DNA of 64,000 nucleotides from Devosia aurantiaca (lineage in GTDB: Bacteria; Pseudomonadota; Alphaproteobacteria; Rhizobiales; Devosiaceae), in the NCBI RefSeq assembly GCF_011058215.1, contig NZ_JAALFG010000001.1, positions 1,369,001 through 1,433,000 of the forward strand, given 5' to 3'. The notes under the pieces are model-generated. The model saw only the letters and a list, made by a program, of their open reading frames with translations. It was not told the DNA's origin and did no database searches. A program made the position numbers and the translations under genes. This document shows positions 38,236 through 49,513 of this stretch, one piece after another (the stretch's first letter is position 1; every line of letters starts with the position of its first letter).

Positions 38236-39158
38236 ATGACCGACCGCCCCGCCCATATGGACCCCGGAACTCGTTCCAGGGCCTGATTCTGACCCTGCAG
38301 AATTTTTGGGCCGAGCAGGGCTGTGTCATCCTCCAGCCCTATGACATGCAGATGGGCGCCGGCACCTTCCACACCGCGACGACCCTGCGTGCGCTGGGGC
38401 CGAAGCCCTGGAAAGCTGCCTATGTGCAGCCCTCCCGCCGTCCCAAGGACGGCCGCTATGGCGAGAACCCCAACCGGCTGCAGCACTATTACCAGTTCCA
38501 GGTGATCCTCAAGCCCTCGCCGGACAATATCCAGCAGCTCTATCTCGACTCGCTGGCAGCGATCGGGCTCGACCAGTCGGTTCATGACGTTCGTTTCGTC
38601 GAGGACGATTGGGAAAGCCCAACGCTGGGCGCCTGGGGCCTGGGTTGGGAATGTTGGTGCGACGGCATGGAAGTGAGCCAGTTCACCTACTTCCAGCAGG
38701 TGGCAGGATTTGAATGCTCGCCGGTGCCCGGCGAAATCACCTATGGGCTCGAGCGCCTCGCCATGTATGTGCAGGGCGTCGAAAACGTCTACGACCTCAA
38801 CTTCAACGGCCGCACAGGCGCCGACAAGGTCACCTATGGCGACGTGTTCCTGCAAAACGAGCAGGAGCAGTCCAAGTACAATTTCGAGGCTTCGGACACC
38901 GAAATCCTGTTCCGCCACTTCGAGGATGCGGAGCGCGAATGCCGCGCCATCCTCGCCAAGGGCGCCGAAGCGAACCGTCAGACCATGGCCATTCCGGCCT
39001 ATGAGCAGGTCGTCAAGGCTTCGCACAATTTCAACATGCTGGACGCGCGCGGCGTCATCTCCGTGACCGAGCGGCAGAGCTATATCCTGCGCATTCGCGA
39101 ACTGGCCAAGGCCTGCGGCGAGGCCTGGCTGCAGACCGCTGGCGGCGGCGCGGAATAG
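38236..39158 (+). CDS. glyQ: Glycyl-tRNA synthetase alpha subunit (frame break at 38262-38265)
   Basis: About 307 residues; catalytic subunit of the alpha2beta2 glycyl-tRNA synthetase. Conserved: [40 protein letters not shown] and [23 protein letters not shown] 38236 follows GGGAC and gives [10 protein letters not shown]. Four C at 38262-38265 should be five to join it to RNSFQGL. The frame is open upstream to 38181, but that extension overlaps the small membrane gene and looks like an artefact. The beta subunit glyS is 2.7 kb downstream, separated by lemA and a DUF2207 gene. Confidence 0.95.
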
Positions 39159-39230
39159 CTTCGGCCCCCGATTGATTTGCCCGATCTGACCTGACAATGT
39201 CCGCCCCATCGTCTTGGGGAGTTTGGGCAT

Positions 39231-39785
39231 ATGGAATGGGTCATCTTAGCGATCGTGGTCGGCCTTATCGGCTATGCGATCGTCATCTACAACAGCCTCG
39301 TGTCCAATCGGCAGATGGTCAAGGAAGGCTGGTCGGGTATCGATGTGCAGCTCAAGCGCCGCACCGACCTCATTCCAAACCTCATGGAAACGGTGAAGGG
39401 CTATATGGCCCATGAGCGCGAAACGCTCGACGCCGTGGTGAGCGCCCGCGCCAAGGCGACCAGCGCCCAATCGGCCAGCCCGGAAACCCGCGCCAAGGCG
39501 GAAGGCGAGCTGTCGACGGCGCTGGGCCGACTCATTGCCGTTGCCGAGGCCTATCCGGACCTCAAGGCCAACACGACTTTCCTCGAATTCCAGACGGCGC
39601 TCCAGGGTGTCGAGGACGAAATCCAGCTTTCGCGCCGCTACTACAATGGCGCCGTGCGCAACCTCAACATCCAGGTCGAGAGCGTACCGTCCAACATCAT
39701 CGCCAATAGTTTTGGGTTCCGGCAGGCGGAATATTTCGAGCTCGATAACGAAGCCGAGCGCGCCGTGCCATCGGTAAAGTTTTAG
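39231..39785 (+). CDS. lemA: LemA family protein
   Basis: A 184-residue LemA-fold membrane protein. The N-terminal helix is WVILAIVVGLIGYAIVIYNS, followed by LVSNRQMVKEGWSGIDVQLK, RRTDLIPNLMETVKGY and the C-terminal FGFRQAEYFELDNEAERAVP, all signature LemA stretches. Function is not settled; many genomes pair it with a DUF2207 protein, as here. GGGGAG lies nine bases before the ATG. Confidence 0.94.
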   Translation: MEWVILAIVVGLIGYAIVIYNSLVSNRQMVKEGWSGIDVQLKRRTDLIPNLMETVKGYMAHERETLDAVVSARAKATSAQSASPETRAKAEGELSTALGRLIAVAEAYPDLKANTTFLEFQTALQGVEDEIQLSRRYYNGAVRNLNIQVESVPSNIIANSFGFRQAEYFELDNEAERAVPSVKF

Positions 39786-39821
39786 GCCTTTATAGCCACA
39801 CCTACCGGCTGTCAGCCCGGC

Positions 39822-39880
39822 CTTGAGCCGGGGCCCATCTTAAGGTCTCAGGATGGATCCCCGCCTTCGCGGGGATGACA
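39822..39880. repeat. Pair of short palindromes (REP-like)
   Basis: CCCGGCCTTGAGCCGGG (39818-39834) and GATCCCCGCCTTCGCGGGGAT (39852-39872) occur in a row between lemA and the DUF2207 gene. The second type recurs with variation at 56253-56280. Each can form a GC-rich hairpin, and the order resembles REP pairs. Confidence 0.7.
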
Positions 39881-39912
39881 TCGAGTGTGGCATGTCTCCC
39901 GGGATAAAGATC

Positions 39913-41801
39913 ATGCTGTCGCGTATACTCGCCACCCTGGCTGTTCTCCTCGCGCTCGCGCTGCCAAGCTTGGCACGCGAGGAGATCCGCTCTTTTGCAT
40001 CGGACGTGACGCTGCGCACCGATGGGTCCGTGGCCGTGCTCGAAACGATCGACGTCAATGCCGAGGGCATCGACATCCGTCGTGGCATCTACCGCGACAT
40101 CCCGGTGACGATGCTGAGCGCATCGGGCACCAAGATCCGCATCGATCTTGATGTCGAGACTGTCGGTCGCGATGGCAGGGACGAAATGTTCCGGGTCGAG
40201 CGCATGGGTGAGTTCCAGCGCATCTGGATCGGCAATCCTGAAGCGCTGCTAAACACCGGCGTGCACCGTTATACCATCAGGTACACGATGGACCGCATGG
40301 CGCGGCCCAGCGCTGATGGCGACGAGATCTATTGGAATGCCACGGGCAATTACTGGGACTTTCCGATACTCCAGTCCGTGGCTCGGGTGACCCTGCCTGA
40401 GGGCGCAACCATCCAGAACCTTGCCGCCTACACCGGCGCGGCCGGGTCCACCGAAACCGCAGTCGCCATCACGCGCGAAAGCGACACGACGGCGAGCTTC
40501 CGCACCGAGCGGGAACTCGGACCCGGGGAGGGAATGAGCTTCGCCGTTTCCTTTCCGGCGGGCATCGTCGCCTACCCTCAAGGGGCCGATGCCCTGTTGC
40601 AGAACGTTTCGGACACGCGCGAGATCTGGCTGCCGATCCTGGCGGTCATTGCACTCTTCGCCTTCAATTTTACCACCTGGTCCCGCATCGGCCGCGACCC
40701 GCCCAAGGGCACGGTGATCCCGCTCTTTCACCCGCCAAAGGGCTTTTCGCCGGCGCTGGTGCACTATGTGCACAAGTGGGGTTTTGCAAACTCTGGCTGG
40801 ACGGCGATGACGGCAGCGATCTTCGACCTCGGGGTCAAGGGGCTGGTGACCATTGACAACACCGCCAAGACATTGACCGTGTCCGCCACCGGCAAGCAGC
40901 CAGGGGAAAAGCTGCCGACCGGCGAAAAGGTGCTGTTCGAGTATTTTTCCAAGCGCGGTTCGGTGAGCTTCGACAAAACCAGTGGCGTTGAACTCGGCAC
41001 CAAGCGCAGCGAGTTTACCGGCGCCATCGAAGCGGAAAATCGCAAGATCTGGTTTAACAACAACTGAGCTTTGCCGTCCTCAGCGTCGTGCTCGCCATCC
41101 TGGCCCTAGTCGGCATGGTGGCGCTCGACGCGCTCGATCCGGTCTGGCTGGTCGCAGCGGTTTTTGGCGGCATCTTCGTCGGCGTGATCGGCAGCGTTCT
41201 CTTCAACGTCATGAAGTCCGGCCATGTGGTGCAGCGCATCATCCTGATCGTCTTCGTGGGCATTTTCCTTTTCAACTTTGCCAGTGCGGCGCTCGCTGTC
41301 CTCACCACCGTGACCATCAACACCGCCGCGATCGCTGCGGGGTCGATCGTCGTCATGACGGTGATCTTTGCCGTCTTGATGCGCGCGCCGACGGTGCAGG
41401 GCCGCAAGATCATGGACGAGATCGAAGGCTTCCGGCTTTATCTCGACACGGCCGAAAAGAACCGGCTCAACATCAATAACGAGCCGCCGCTGACGGTGGA
41501 GCGCTTCGAGCGCATCCTGCCCTATGCCATCGCGCTCGATGTTGAAAAACCCTGGTCCGATCACTTCGAGGCCGAGCTCGCCCGCAATGCCCAGCCGCAA
41601 GGAAGCTATTCGCCGGTCTGGTACTCGGGCCGCAACGGCGGCTGGAGCAATGGCGGCCTGTCGCGCGGCGTCGCTGCCGCAAGCTCCGGCATGGCCGCGG
41701 CCATGGTCGCCGCCCAACCGGTACAGGCCAGCTCCTCCGGCTCAAGCGGCGGCGGCTTCTCCGGCGGTGGCGGAGGCGGCGGCGGCGGCGGCGGCTGGTA
41801 G
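39913..41801 (+). CDS. DUF2207 membrane protein (frame break at about 41065)
   Basis: About 629 residues. Signal peptide (MLSRILATLAVLLALALPSLA), a long extracytoplasmic domain with the DUF2207 start EEIRSFASDVTLRTDGSVAV and DIRRGIYRDIPV, a membrane helix near 225 (IWLPILAVIALFAFNFTTW), then a cytoplasmic part, two further helices and a Gly/Ser-rich end (GFSGGGGGGGGGGGW). The first frame ends at TGA 41065-41067; one G inserted (AAC-TGG-AGC) leads to SFAVLSVVLAILALVGMVAL. ATG 39913 chosen; ATG 39892 also in frame. Partner of LemA by location; function unknown. Confidence 0.88.
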
Positions 41802-41864
41802 GCCATCGACAGAACCGCGCCCTCGCGCTAAGCACCCTTTGCCTTCACCTACCCGGTTGCCGCC

Positions 41865-43891
41865 ATGCCTGAACTGCTGCTCGAACTCTTTTCCGAGGAA
41901 ATTCCCGCCCGCTTTCAGCGCCGCGCGGCGGAGGACCTGAAGAAGGCCGTGACCAATGCTCTGGTCGATGCGGGTCTGGTTTATGAGGGCGCCAAGGCTT
42001 TTGCGACGCCGCGGCGGCTGGCGCTGGCTGTGTCCGGCTTGCCGGTGCGCTCGCCCGATACGCGCGAGGAAAAGAAGGGGCCCAAGGTTGGGGCGCCGCA
42101 GCCGGCGATCGATGGTTTCCTGCGCGCTTCTGGCTTGAGCTCGATCGAAGAGGCCAAGGTCGAGAGCGATCCCAAGAAGGGCGACTTTTATGTTGCCCGG
42201 ATCGACAAGCCCGGCGCAGATGCCGTCGACCTGCTTTCGGGCATCTTGCCGAAAATCCTGGCTGACTTTCCGTGGCCGAAATCCATGCGCTGGGGCTCGG
42301 GGACGGCCAGCTGGGTGCGGCCGTTGCGCGCCGTGACGGCAACCTTTGGCACCGAGAACGACGAGCCGGTCGTGGTGCCGTTCACCGCCTTCACCTTGCA
42401 GTCGGGGCAGACGACTTTCGGCCATCGCTTCCTGTCGCCGGAGGCCATCCGCGTCAAGCGCTTCGACGACTATGTCGTGGCGCTGGAACGCGCCAAGGTG
42501 GTGCTGGACGCCGATCGTCGCAAGGAAATCATCCGCACCGATGCCGATCACCTGGCCTTTGCACAGGGGCTGACGGTTATTCAGGACGAAGGCCTGCTCG
42601 AGGAAGTCGCGGGCCTCGTCGAATGGCCCAATGTAATGATGGGCTCGTTCGATCCGGAGTTCCTCAAACTCCCCGAAGAGGTGATCATCGCCACCATTCG
42701 TGCCAACCAGAAATGCTTCTGCCTGCGCGATGCGTCGGGGAAGCTGGCGCCCAATTTCATAATCACCAGCAACACCATCCCTGCCGACGGCGGCTCGATC
42801 GTCGTGGCAGGAAATGAGCGCGTCATTCGCGCCCGCCTTTCGGACGCCGCCTTTTTCTATCAGGGTGACCTTGCCATTCCGCTCGAGCACGGCCTGCCCA
42901 AGCTCGAAGACATGGTGTTCCACGCCAAGCTCGGCACCCAGTTCGCCATGGTGGAAAAGCTTGTGGCGCTCGCCGCCGAGATCGCGCCGCAGGTGGGTGC
43001 CGACGTGGAAAAGACCAAGCGTGCGGCCATGCTCGCCAAGGCCGATCTCGTCACCGGGATGGTCGCGGCGAATTTCCCGAGCTGCAGGGACTGATGGGGC
43101 GCTACTACGCCACCGCGCAAGGCGAGCCATCGGAAATCGCGAACGCCGTCGAAATGCATTATAAGCCCGTCGGCCCCTCCGATCGCGTGCCGACCGAACC
43201 GGTGTCGATCGCCGTGGCGCTGGCCGACAAGCTCAATGTGCTGACGAGCTTCTGGTCAATCGACGAAAAGCCGACCGGCTCACGCGACCCCTTCGCGCTG
43301 CGCCGCGCAGCGCTGGGCATCATTCGCATCATTTCCGAAAATAACCTGCGCTTCACGCTCAAGGTCGACGCCGATCTCCTCGCCTTCTTCCACGATCGCC
43401 TCAAGGTAACCTTGCGCGACGCCGGGGCCCGGCATGACCTGGTCGATGCGGTTCTGTCTTCGGACAGCAACGACATTCTGCAGATCAGCCAGCGCGCCGA
43501 GGCGCTGTCGACGCTGCTGGCGACAGACGATGGCGCAAATCTTTTGGCCGGCTACAAGCGTGCCGCCAATATCCTCGCGGCCGAGGAAAAGAAGGACGGC
43601 ACGCGCTATGATGGTCCGGTGGACCAGGCTGCGTTCCGCCTGCCCGAGGAAGAAGCGCTCGCTTTTGCCGTCGATGGCGTGCACGCCGCCGTCGCCGCGC
43701 ATGTCGCCAAGGACGACTACAAGGGCGCCATGGCGGAACTTGCGACACTGCGGGCACCGGTCGACGCATTCTTTACGGCTGTGCTCGTCAACGACGCCGA
43801 TCCGGCCGTGCGCGTTAATCGCTTGAACCTCTTGGCTCGCCTTCGCGTTACCATGCACCTTGTGGCGGACTTTTCGAAGGTCGCCGGCTAA
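41865..43891 (+). CDS. glyS: Glycyl-tRNA synthetase beta subunit (frame break near 43066)
   Basis: About 675 residues. Helps the alpha subunit recognise tRNA(Gly). Family start [20 protein letters not shown], then [20 protein letters not shown], the motif [16 protein letters not shown], and the anticodon-binding C-terminal DALR-type part. The frame changes in GTCGCGGCGAA (43063-43070): LVTGMV must join to [15 protein letters not shown] loss of one base or a gain of two fits. The ATG at 43094 is internal to the motif and not a true start. The alpha-beta split form is bacterial. Confidence 0.95.
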
Positions 43892-43903
43892 CGGAGATTT
43901 TTG

Positions 43904-44899
43904 ATGGCAGTCGGTCTTTTAGCTCTGCTCGACGACATTGCGGGCATCGTCAAGATCGCTGCCGCCTCGCTGGATGACATTGCCGGGCAGGCTGCCAAGG
44001 CAGGCGTAAAAGCCGCCGGCGCCGTGATCGACGACGCCGCGGTGACCCCCAACTATGTGCAAGGCTTCAAGGCCGATCGCGAATTGCCCATTGTCGGCAA
44101 GATCGCCTGGGGCTCGATCAAGAACAAGCTTTTGTTCCTGTTGCCGGCGGCGCTGCTGCTGAGCCTTTTCGCGCCCTGGCTGATCACGCCGTTGCTGATG
44201 ATCGGTGGCGCCTATCTTTGCTATGAAGGCGCCGAAAAGATATTCCACGCGCTGATGCCGCACGAGGCCGAGCATCATGAGGCGTCGCTTGAGCCGGCGG
44301 CGATCGACCCGCAGACGTTGGAAGACCAGAAGGTCGGCGGCGCGATCAAGACCGATTTCATTCTCTCGGCCGAGATCATGACCATCATCCTCGCCGCGAT
44401 CGAAACGCCGGACTTCTGGACGCGCGCGGCGATCCTGGCGGTGGCCGGCATCGGCATCACCTTTGCCGTCTATGGCGTCGTGGCGCTGATCGTGAAGGGC
44501 GACGATTTTGGCCTGTTTCTGGCCAAGAACGGCCGCACCGGCGGTGGCCGTGCGCTTGGCCGCGGCATCGTCGTCGCCATGCCACACTTCATGCGCATCC
44601 TCAGCATCATCGGCACCGCTGCCATGACCTGGGTCGGCGGCAGCATCGTCGTGCATGGGCTTTACGAGTTTGGCCTGGCCTGGCCCGAGCACATCATCGA
44701 AACAGCAGCCCATTGGGCCGAAGCCACGTTCCCGGCTATTGCCAGCTTTGCCGGCTGGCTGGCGACGGCTGCAGTGGACTTCGTCTTCGGCATCCTGATC
44801 GGCGCGCTGCTGATCCCGGTGGCCGGCTACGTCATTGCGCCGGCCTGGAGGGCGATCAAGGGCATGCTGCCCAAGCGGGAAGCTAAACCGGCGGCGTGA
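43904..44899 (+). CDS. DUF808 (YedI-like) membrane protein
   Basis: A 331-residue inner-membrane protein. N-terminal [27 protein letters not shown] is the signature, continued by [22 protein letters not shown] and later [17 protein letters not shown]. About six to seven hydrophobic helices. The family has no proven function. It lies 12 bases after glyS; GGAG stands eight bases before ATG 43904. It is convergent with rnhA, overlapping by 17 bases. Confidence 0.93.
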   Translation: MAVGLLALLDDIAGIVKIAAASLDDIAGQAAKAGVKAAGAVIDDAAVTPNYVQGFKADRELPIVGKIAWGSIKNKLLFLLPAALLLSLFAPWLITPLLMIGGAYLCYEGAEKIFHALMPHEAEHHEASLEPAAIDPQTLEDQKVGGAIKTDFILSAEIMTIILAAIETPDFWTRAAILAVAGIGITFAVYGVVALIVKGDDFGLFLAKNGRTGGGRALGRGIVVAMPHFMRILSIIGTAAMTWVGGSIVVHGLYEFGLAWPEHIIETAAHWAEATFPAIASFAGWLATAAVDFVFGILIGALLIPVAGYVIAPAWRAIKGMLPKREAKPAA

Positions 44900-45352
44900 G
44901 CGGGACGGCTTTTTCTGCTTGAATGGGGCCATGCCTTCGCGAGCGAGCTCGTCGGCACGTTCGTTGAGTTCGTCGCCGGCGTGACCCTTGACCCAGTGCC
45001 ACTCGATCTCGTGGCGCTGCGTCGCTTCGTCGAGCGCTTGCCAGAGCTCGACATTCTTGACCGGCTTCTTGTCGGCGGTGCGCCAGCCATTGCGCTTCCA
45101 GCCATGCACCCAGCTCTGGACGCCATTCTTGACGTATTGGCTATCGGTATGAAGATCGATGTTGCAGGGCCTTGTGAGGGCGGTCAGCGCCTCGATGGCG
45201 GCCTTGAGCTCCATACGGTTGTTGGTGGTCAAAGCTTCGCCGCCCTTGAGCTCTTTGCGGTGGGCGCCAAACTGCAGGATCGCACCCCAGCCGCCAGGTC
45301 CGGGATTGCCTGAACAGGCCCCGTCCGTGTGGATCACCACGCGGTCGCTCAT
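44883..45352 (-). CDS. rnhA: Ribonuclease HI (frame break at 44910-44914)
   Basis: About 156 residues. Degrades the RNA of RNA:DNA hybrids. The catalytic acidic residues are in [17 protein letters not shown], the Glu of [13 protein letters not shown], the Asp of DLHTDSQYV and the Asp of [10 protein letters not shown] five-T run on plus at 44910-44914 should be six: the C-terminus then becomes [12 protein letters not shown] and stops at 44883. As printed the frame runs on antisense through the DUF808 gene. It overlaps ispH by four bases (ATGA) and is its downstream partner. Confidence 0.94.
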
Positions 45353-46380
45353 CGGCCGACGGCCACTTCCATCGTGCGCAGCACGCGGGGAATGTTGAAG
45401 GCGATGTTTTCTTCGGCTGTGACCTTGGTCTCGACCCGAACGTCATAGCGCAGGGCGAAGGCGTCGATGACCTCCTCGACCAGCTTTTCGGGCGCCGAGG
45501 CGCCGGCGCTGACGCCGAGGGAGGAGAGGCCAGAATAAAGCGACCAGTCGATGTCTTCGGCGCGGTCGACAAGCGTTGCGACCTTGCAGCCGGAGCGCAG
45601 CGCCACTTCGACGAGGCGCAGCGAGTTGGACGAGTTCTTGGACCCCACGACAATCATGGCATCGACCAGCGGCGCCACGGCCTTGATGGCCTCCTGGCGA
45701 TTGGTGGTCGCGTAGCAGATGTCTTCCTTGTGCGGTCCGTTGATCGCCGGAAAGCGTGCCTTGAGTGCTTCAACGATTTCGCGGGTGTCGTCGACCGAGA
45801 GCGTCGTCTGCGTGACGAAGGCAAGGGTGTTCGGATCGCGCGGGATGAAGGCATTGGCATCCGCGACGGTCTCGATCAGCGTCACGGCGCCTTCCGGCAA
45901 CTGGCCCATCGTGCCGATCACTTCAGGGTGACCCGCGTGGCCGATGAGGACGATCTCATGACCTTCCTCGAAATGGCGCGACGCCTCCACATGCACCTTG
46001 CTGACCAGCGGGCAAGTGGCATCGAGAAAGAACATGTTGCGCGTCTTGGCGTCGGCCGGGACGCTTTTAGGCACACCATGGGCGGAAAAAACGACGGGTG
46101 CGGCGCTATCGGGGATCTCGGAGAGTTCCTCGACAAACACGGCGCCCTTGGCTTTGAGGCCGTCGACGACATACTTGTTGTGAACGATGGCGTGCCGCAC
46201 ATAGACCGGGGCGCCATATTTTTCGAGCGCCAGTTCCACGATCTGGATGGCGCGGTCGACGCCGGCGCAAAATCCGCGCGGCGCACAGAGCAGAATGTCG
46301 AGGTGCGGCCTTTTTCCATGCCAGATCAGATGCTTTCGCGCTGCCTGCAAGTCAAGTGCTGTTGCGGTCGCTGAGGGCAT
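45349..46380 (-). CDS. ispH: 4-hydroxy-3-methylbut-2-enyl diphosphate reductase
   Basis: A 343-residue Fe-S enzyme giving IPP and DMAPP in the last step of the MEP pathway. The three cluster cysteines are in [15 protein letters not shown] (first Cys), [11 protein letters not shown] and SGCKVATLV; the acidic/polar site [15 protein letters not shown] is intact. Start ATG 46380 ([17 protein letters not shown]) is set by the end of similarity; a larger frame upstream runs antisense through the PPDK-like gene and is not coding. It is divergent from that gene and overlaps rnhA by four bases. Confidence 0.93.
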   Translation of the reverse strand: MPSATATALDLQAARKHLIWHGKRPHLDILLCAPRGFCAGVDRAIQIVELALEKYGAPVYVRHAIVHNKYVVDGLKAKGAVFVEELSEIPDSAAPVVFSAHGVPKSVPADAKTRNMFFLDATCPLVSKVHVEASRHFEEGHEIVLIGHAGHPEVIGTMGQLPEGAVTLIETVADANAFIPRDPNTLAFVTQTTLSVDDTREIVEALKARFPAINGPHKEDICYATTNRQEAIKAVAPLVDAMIVVGSKNSSNSLRLVEVALRSGCKVATLVDRAEDIDWSLYSGLSSLGVSAGASAPEKLVEEVIDAFALRYDVRVETKVTAEENIAFNIPRVLRTMEVAVGR

Positions 46381-46419
46381 GGGCAATATGAGCAGGTCGA
46401 TGGACAGGGAAGCCGCACA

Positions 46420-48703
46420 GTGAGTTTGGCGCAGGAAATGTTTGCGATTGCCCCGGCAATGGCGAAAGCGAACCTCAGCGCCAGTCAGCTCAAGCTTCTG
46501 ACGGGCAAGGCGCGCTGGATTTTCCGTGTCGCCGATGCAGGTTTCCCCACGGTCCCGACCATCGCCATTACTCGTGCTGCCTGGGACGAGCTGCAGGCTG
46601 AGCGCGGCCGCAAGGACAAGAGGCTGCGGACCCATTGGGTCGCCTGCCTGTTCAAGCTGGTCGACAAGGATGGCGTGCCGCCAAAGCTCGTTGTGCGCAC
46701 CTCGGCCTCTGCCCACAATGGTGGGTTGATGCCGGCGCGTATCGGCATTCCCGCACCCGATCTGCCGGAAGACGCGGTGGACCCGAGCCGGCCTCTTGCG
46801 CGCGCGATCAAGCAGGCATTCGAAAGCTATGGCTTTTCGGACCGAACCTGGACCGGGCGCGAAGAAGATCGCAGCCGCCAGATCGTCCTGGTCCAGGTCA
46901 TGGCAGGCGGTGACGATGAGCAGTTTCTGACGCGCAATGCGACAACGGGCGCGCTGGGACCCGCGCCACTCGATGGCAGCCCGCTGCCGCGCATGCCCGA
47001 AAGCGTCAATGCGCTGATCGCCCTCCTCGACGCCAAGGCGGGGCGGCACATGGCCTGCCTGGTTTCGGTAGAGAAAGGCACGTTGCGCTTTATCTCGGCG
47101 CGTCCCGTGCAGGCGACCCCGGGCGCAGAGCTCAATGCTGCGGTGGACCGGGTCGATCGCAAGGTGTGGACGCCGCAAAGCGCCGTCAGCCGCGTCGACG
47201 CCAATCGCCTGGCCCTGATGCTCCATCCGCGGTTGAAGTCGCCGGAGGGCGTGGCGCCGATCGCGGTGGGGCTCGGCGTGTCGCCGGGTGCCGCGACGGG
47301 CATCATCGTTTTCAACCCCGAAGATGCGGCGCGGCTGCGTGCGCGGGGGCAGCATTGCATTCTGGTGGTCAATGAGACCGGCCCGGCCGATATCGAGGGC
47401 ATGCGTGCCGCAACCGGCATCCTGACCGCCCGCGGCGGCATGTCGAGCCATGCCGGCGTCATCGCCCGCATTACCGGTAAGCCCTGCGTCGCCGGTGTGC
47501 GCACCTTGTCGGTCGATGCCGTCGAAATGGTGTGCCGCATCGGCGATCGTGAGTTCCGCGCCGGCGAAAGGGCTGACTATCGATGGCACCGATGGTTCCG
47601 TCTATCTCGGTTCGCTGCCGCTGACCCAGCCGCAGATCGGCGGCTCGATCGGCAAGCTTCTGGGTTGGTCCGATGCCAGCCGCTCCATTTCGGTGCGGAC
47701 CAATGTGGAGACGGTGGAATCGGCCAGGACGGCGCTGAGCTTTGGCGCTGAGGGCATTGGTCTCGCGCGATCCGAGCACATGTTCTTTTCTACCGAACGA
47801 ATGGTGGCGCTGCGCCGCATGATCCTCTCGGAAGACGAGGATGCGCGCTCCCGCGCTTTGGCTGGGCTCGTCGACTACCAGACCGGCGACTATTCGGCGC
47901 TGTTTTCGGCGATGAAGGGTCTGCCGGTGACGGTGCGCCTCTTCGATCCGCCGCTGCATGAATTTTTGCCGCGCACCGACGAAGAAATCGAGGAAACCGC
48001 CGCGTCTCTGGGCGTCGCGGTGCGCGCGCTGCGGTTGCGGCTGGAGCGCATTGCCGAGATCAACCCGATGCTCGGGCATCGCGGTGTTCGCCTCGCCATC
48101 ACCTATCCCGAAATCCTGCAAATGCAGATGCAGGCCATGCTGGCGGGCGCGCGGGCGGCGAGCGAAACGCAGAACGAGCCCGTCATCGTCGAAATGATGG
48201 TGCCGTTCGTTTCGACCGCGACCGAAGTCTCCTGGGTGCGGGAACGCGCCATGGCCATCGTGGAAAATGCCGGGCTCAGCCGATCGGAGCGGGTGCGTTT
48301 TTCCTTTGGCACCATGATCGAGCTGCCGCGGGCGTGCCTCCGCACCGGCGACATCGCCCACATGGTCGATTTCATTTCCTTTGGCACCAACGATCTCACG
48401 CAAACGACCTTCGGGATTTCGCGCGACGATGCGCCAGCCTTCCTGGCCGCCTACCAGCGCAAGGGCGTTTACGAGCGTGATCCGTTCGTTTCGCTGGACG
48501 TAAAAGGGGTCGGCGAGTTGATCCAGATCGCCATCCAGCGGGGCAGGGCCGCCAACCCGAAGCTAAAAATCGGTATCTGCGGCGAACACGCCGGCGATCC
48601 GGCTTCGCTGCAGTACTTTTCGGGATTGGGCGTCGATTATGTCAGCTGTTCACCCTATCGTGTTCCAGTGGCGCGGCTGACACTGGCTCAGTCGTCGGGC
48701 TAA
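46420..48703 (+). CDS. PPDK-like PEP-utilizing enzyme with shortened ATP-binding domain (frame break at 47567)
   Basis: About 761 residues, roughly 120-130 shorter than a usual pyruvate phosphate dikinase. The swivelling His domain is [20 protein letters not shown], with the phosphorylated His. The PEP/pyruvate barrel keeps [37 protein letters not shown] and the Cys of [10 protein letters not shown]. The N-terminal ATP-grasp part is compressed to about 260 residues; remnants include [20 protein letters not shown] and FISARPVQA. So the barrel may be active while nucleotide use is in doubt. One A too many at 47567-47569 breaks the frame (RAGE to [14 protein letters not shown]). GTG 46420 start. 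Confidence 0.82.
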
Positions 48704-48779
48704 AATTTTCGATCGACTGCACCTATATAGAAAACACGGCCGGGAAACGGCTGGCATGGAGGAAAGGGGCAAGTCGCCT

Positions 48780-49337
48780 GTGAAGAGAGTTCTGACCGTT
48801 CTGGCATTGCCGCTGCTGATGTCGTTTCCCATGCCCGTCTTTGCACAGACGGGTGGCGCGCAATGCGCCGTTCTCGAAGAGGATACGGAGCGCCTGGCCT
48901 GCTACGACGGTCTCTTTCGCAACACCGAGGCTGCTGCGACGGGCGCCGCTGTGACGCTTGAATCCGAGCAGTTGATCCCGGCCCGGCCGAGTGGGCGGGC
49001 ACCCGCGACGATTACCGTTTCCTGTGAAGCCAGTGGTTTACAGGTGGCCTTCGGCTTTGCCGGCAACACGATGTCGATCCAGGGCAACGATACCGGTCTT
49101 ACCTTGCAGTATGACCTGCAGCGCGCCCGCTCGAGCACGCTTCCGGTCAATGCCGCCAATACGGCGATCCTTCTCAACAACAACAACGATGCCGTGGCCT
49201 TCCTCAATGCCCTGGAAGGCGCGACCAATCTGACGGTTCGGGTGACGCCAGCGTCTACACGCTCGCTCAATGTCCGGTTCAACGTAGCCGACTTCGACCA
49301 GGTCGTGGCGCCGGTGGTTGAGGCTTGTGCCCAATAG
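48780..49337 (+). CDS. Secreted protein with a VasI-like N-terminal cysteine motif
   Basis: About 185 residues. The signal peptide MKRVLTVLALPLLMSFPMPVFA is followed by CAVLEEDTERLACYDGLF, a motif shared by VasI-type proteins and other small envelope proteins (two cysteines likely in a disulfide). The rest is beta-rich with a further Cys pair (SCEASG, EACAQ). No T6SS genes are nearby, so a T6SS role is not implied. GTG 48780 chosen as start because the signal peptide begins there; ATG 48756 is in frame. Function unknown. Confidence 0.7.
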   Translation: MKRVLTVLALPLLMSFPMPVFAQTGGAQCAVLEEDTERLACYDGLFRNTEAAATGAAVTLESEQLIPARPSGRAPATITVSCEASGLQVAFGFAGNTMSIQGNDTGLTLQYDLQRARSSTLPVNAANTAILLNNNNDAVAFLNALEGATNLTVRVTPASTRSLNVRFNVADFDQVVAPVVEACAQ

Positions 49338-49513
49338 TTCCATGTGCGGGCTGCGACAATTTCGTTTGCCGCATCGCTGCCACATCAGCGCCCTTTCGCC
49401 GCCTGCAAAGACATTTACCTCGCGCTAACCCTAATCGCAGATGATCAACCTCGTCGGCAATTGTGACACTTTTGCCAGGCTTGTGTTGTGTAGCGTAGCG
49501 TTGAGTAGAACTT

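Noticed and set aside
38181..39158. glyQ start at 38181
   Set aside because: That start gives an N-terminus unlike the family and overlaps the preceding small gene; ATG 38236 with one base restored gives a normal start.
43919..45352. Apparent 477-residue ribonuclease HI with a long C-terminal extension
   Set aside because: The extension is antisense to the DUF808 gene and vanishes when one base is restored in the five-T run at 44910-44914.
45349..47589. Apparent 746-residue IspH with a 400-residue N-terminal extension
   Set aside because: The extension is antisense to the PPDK-like gene; IspH similarity starts at about 46380.
48780..49337. Type VI secretion component
   Set aside because: Only a short cysteine motif resembles VasI; no other T6SS gene occurs in the window.
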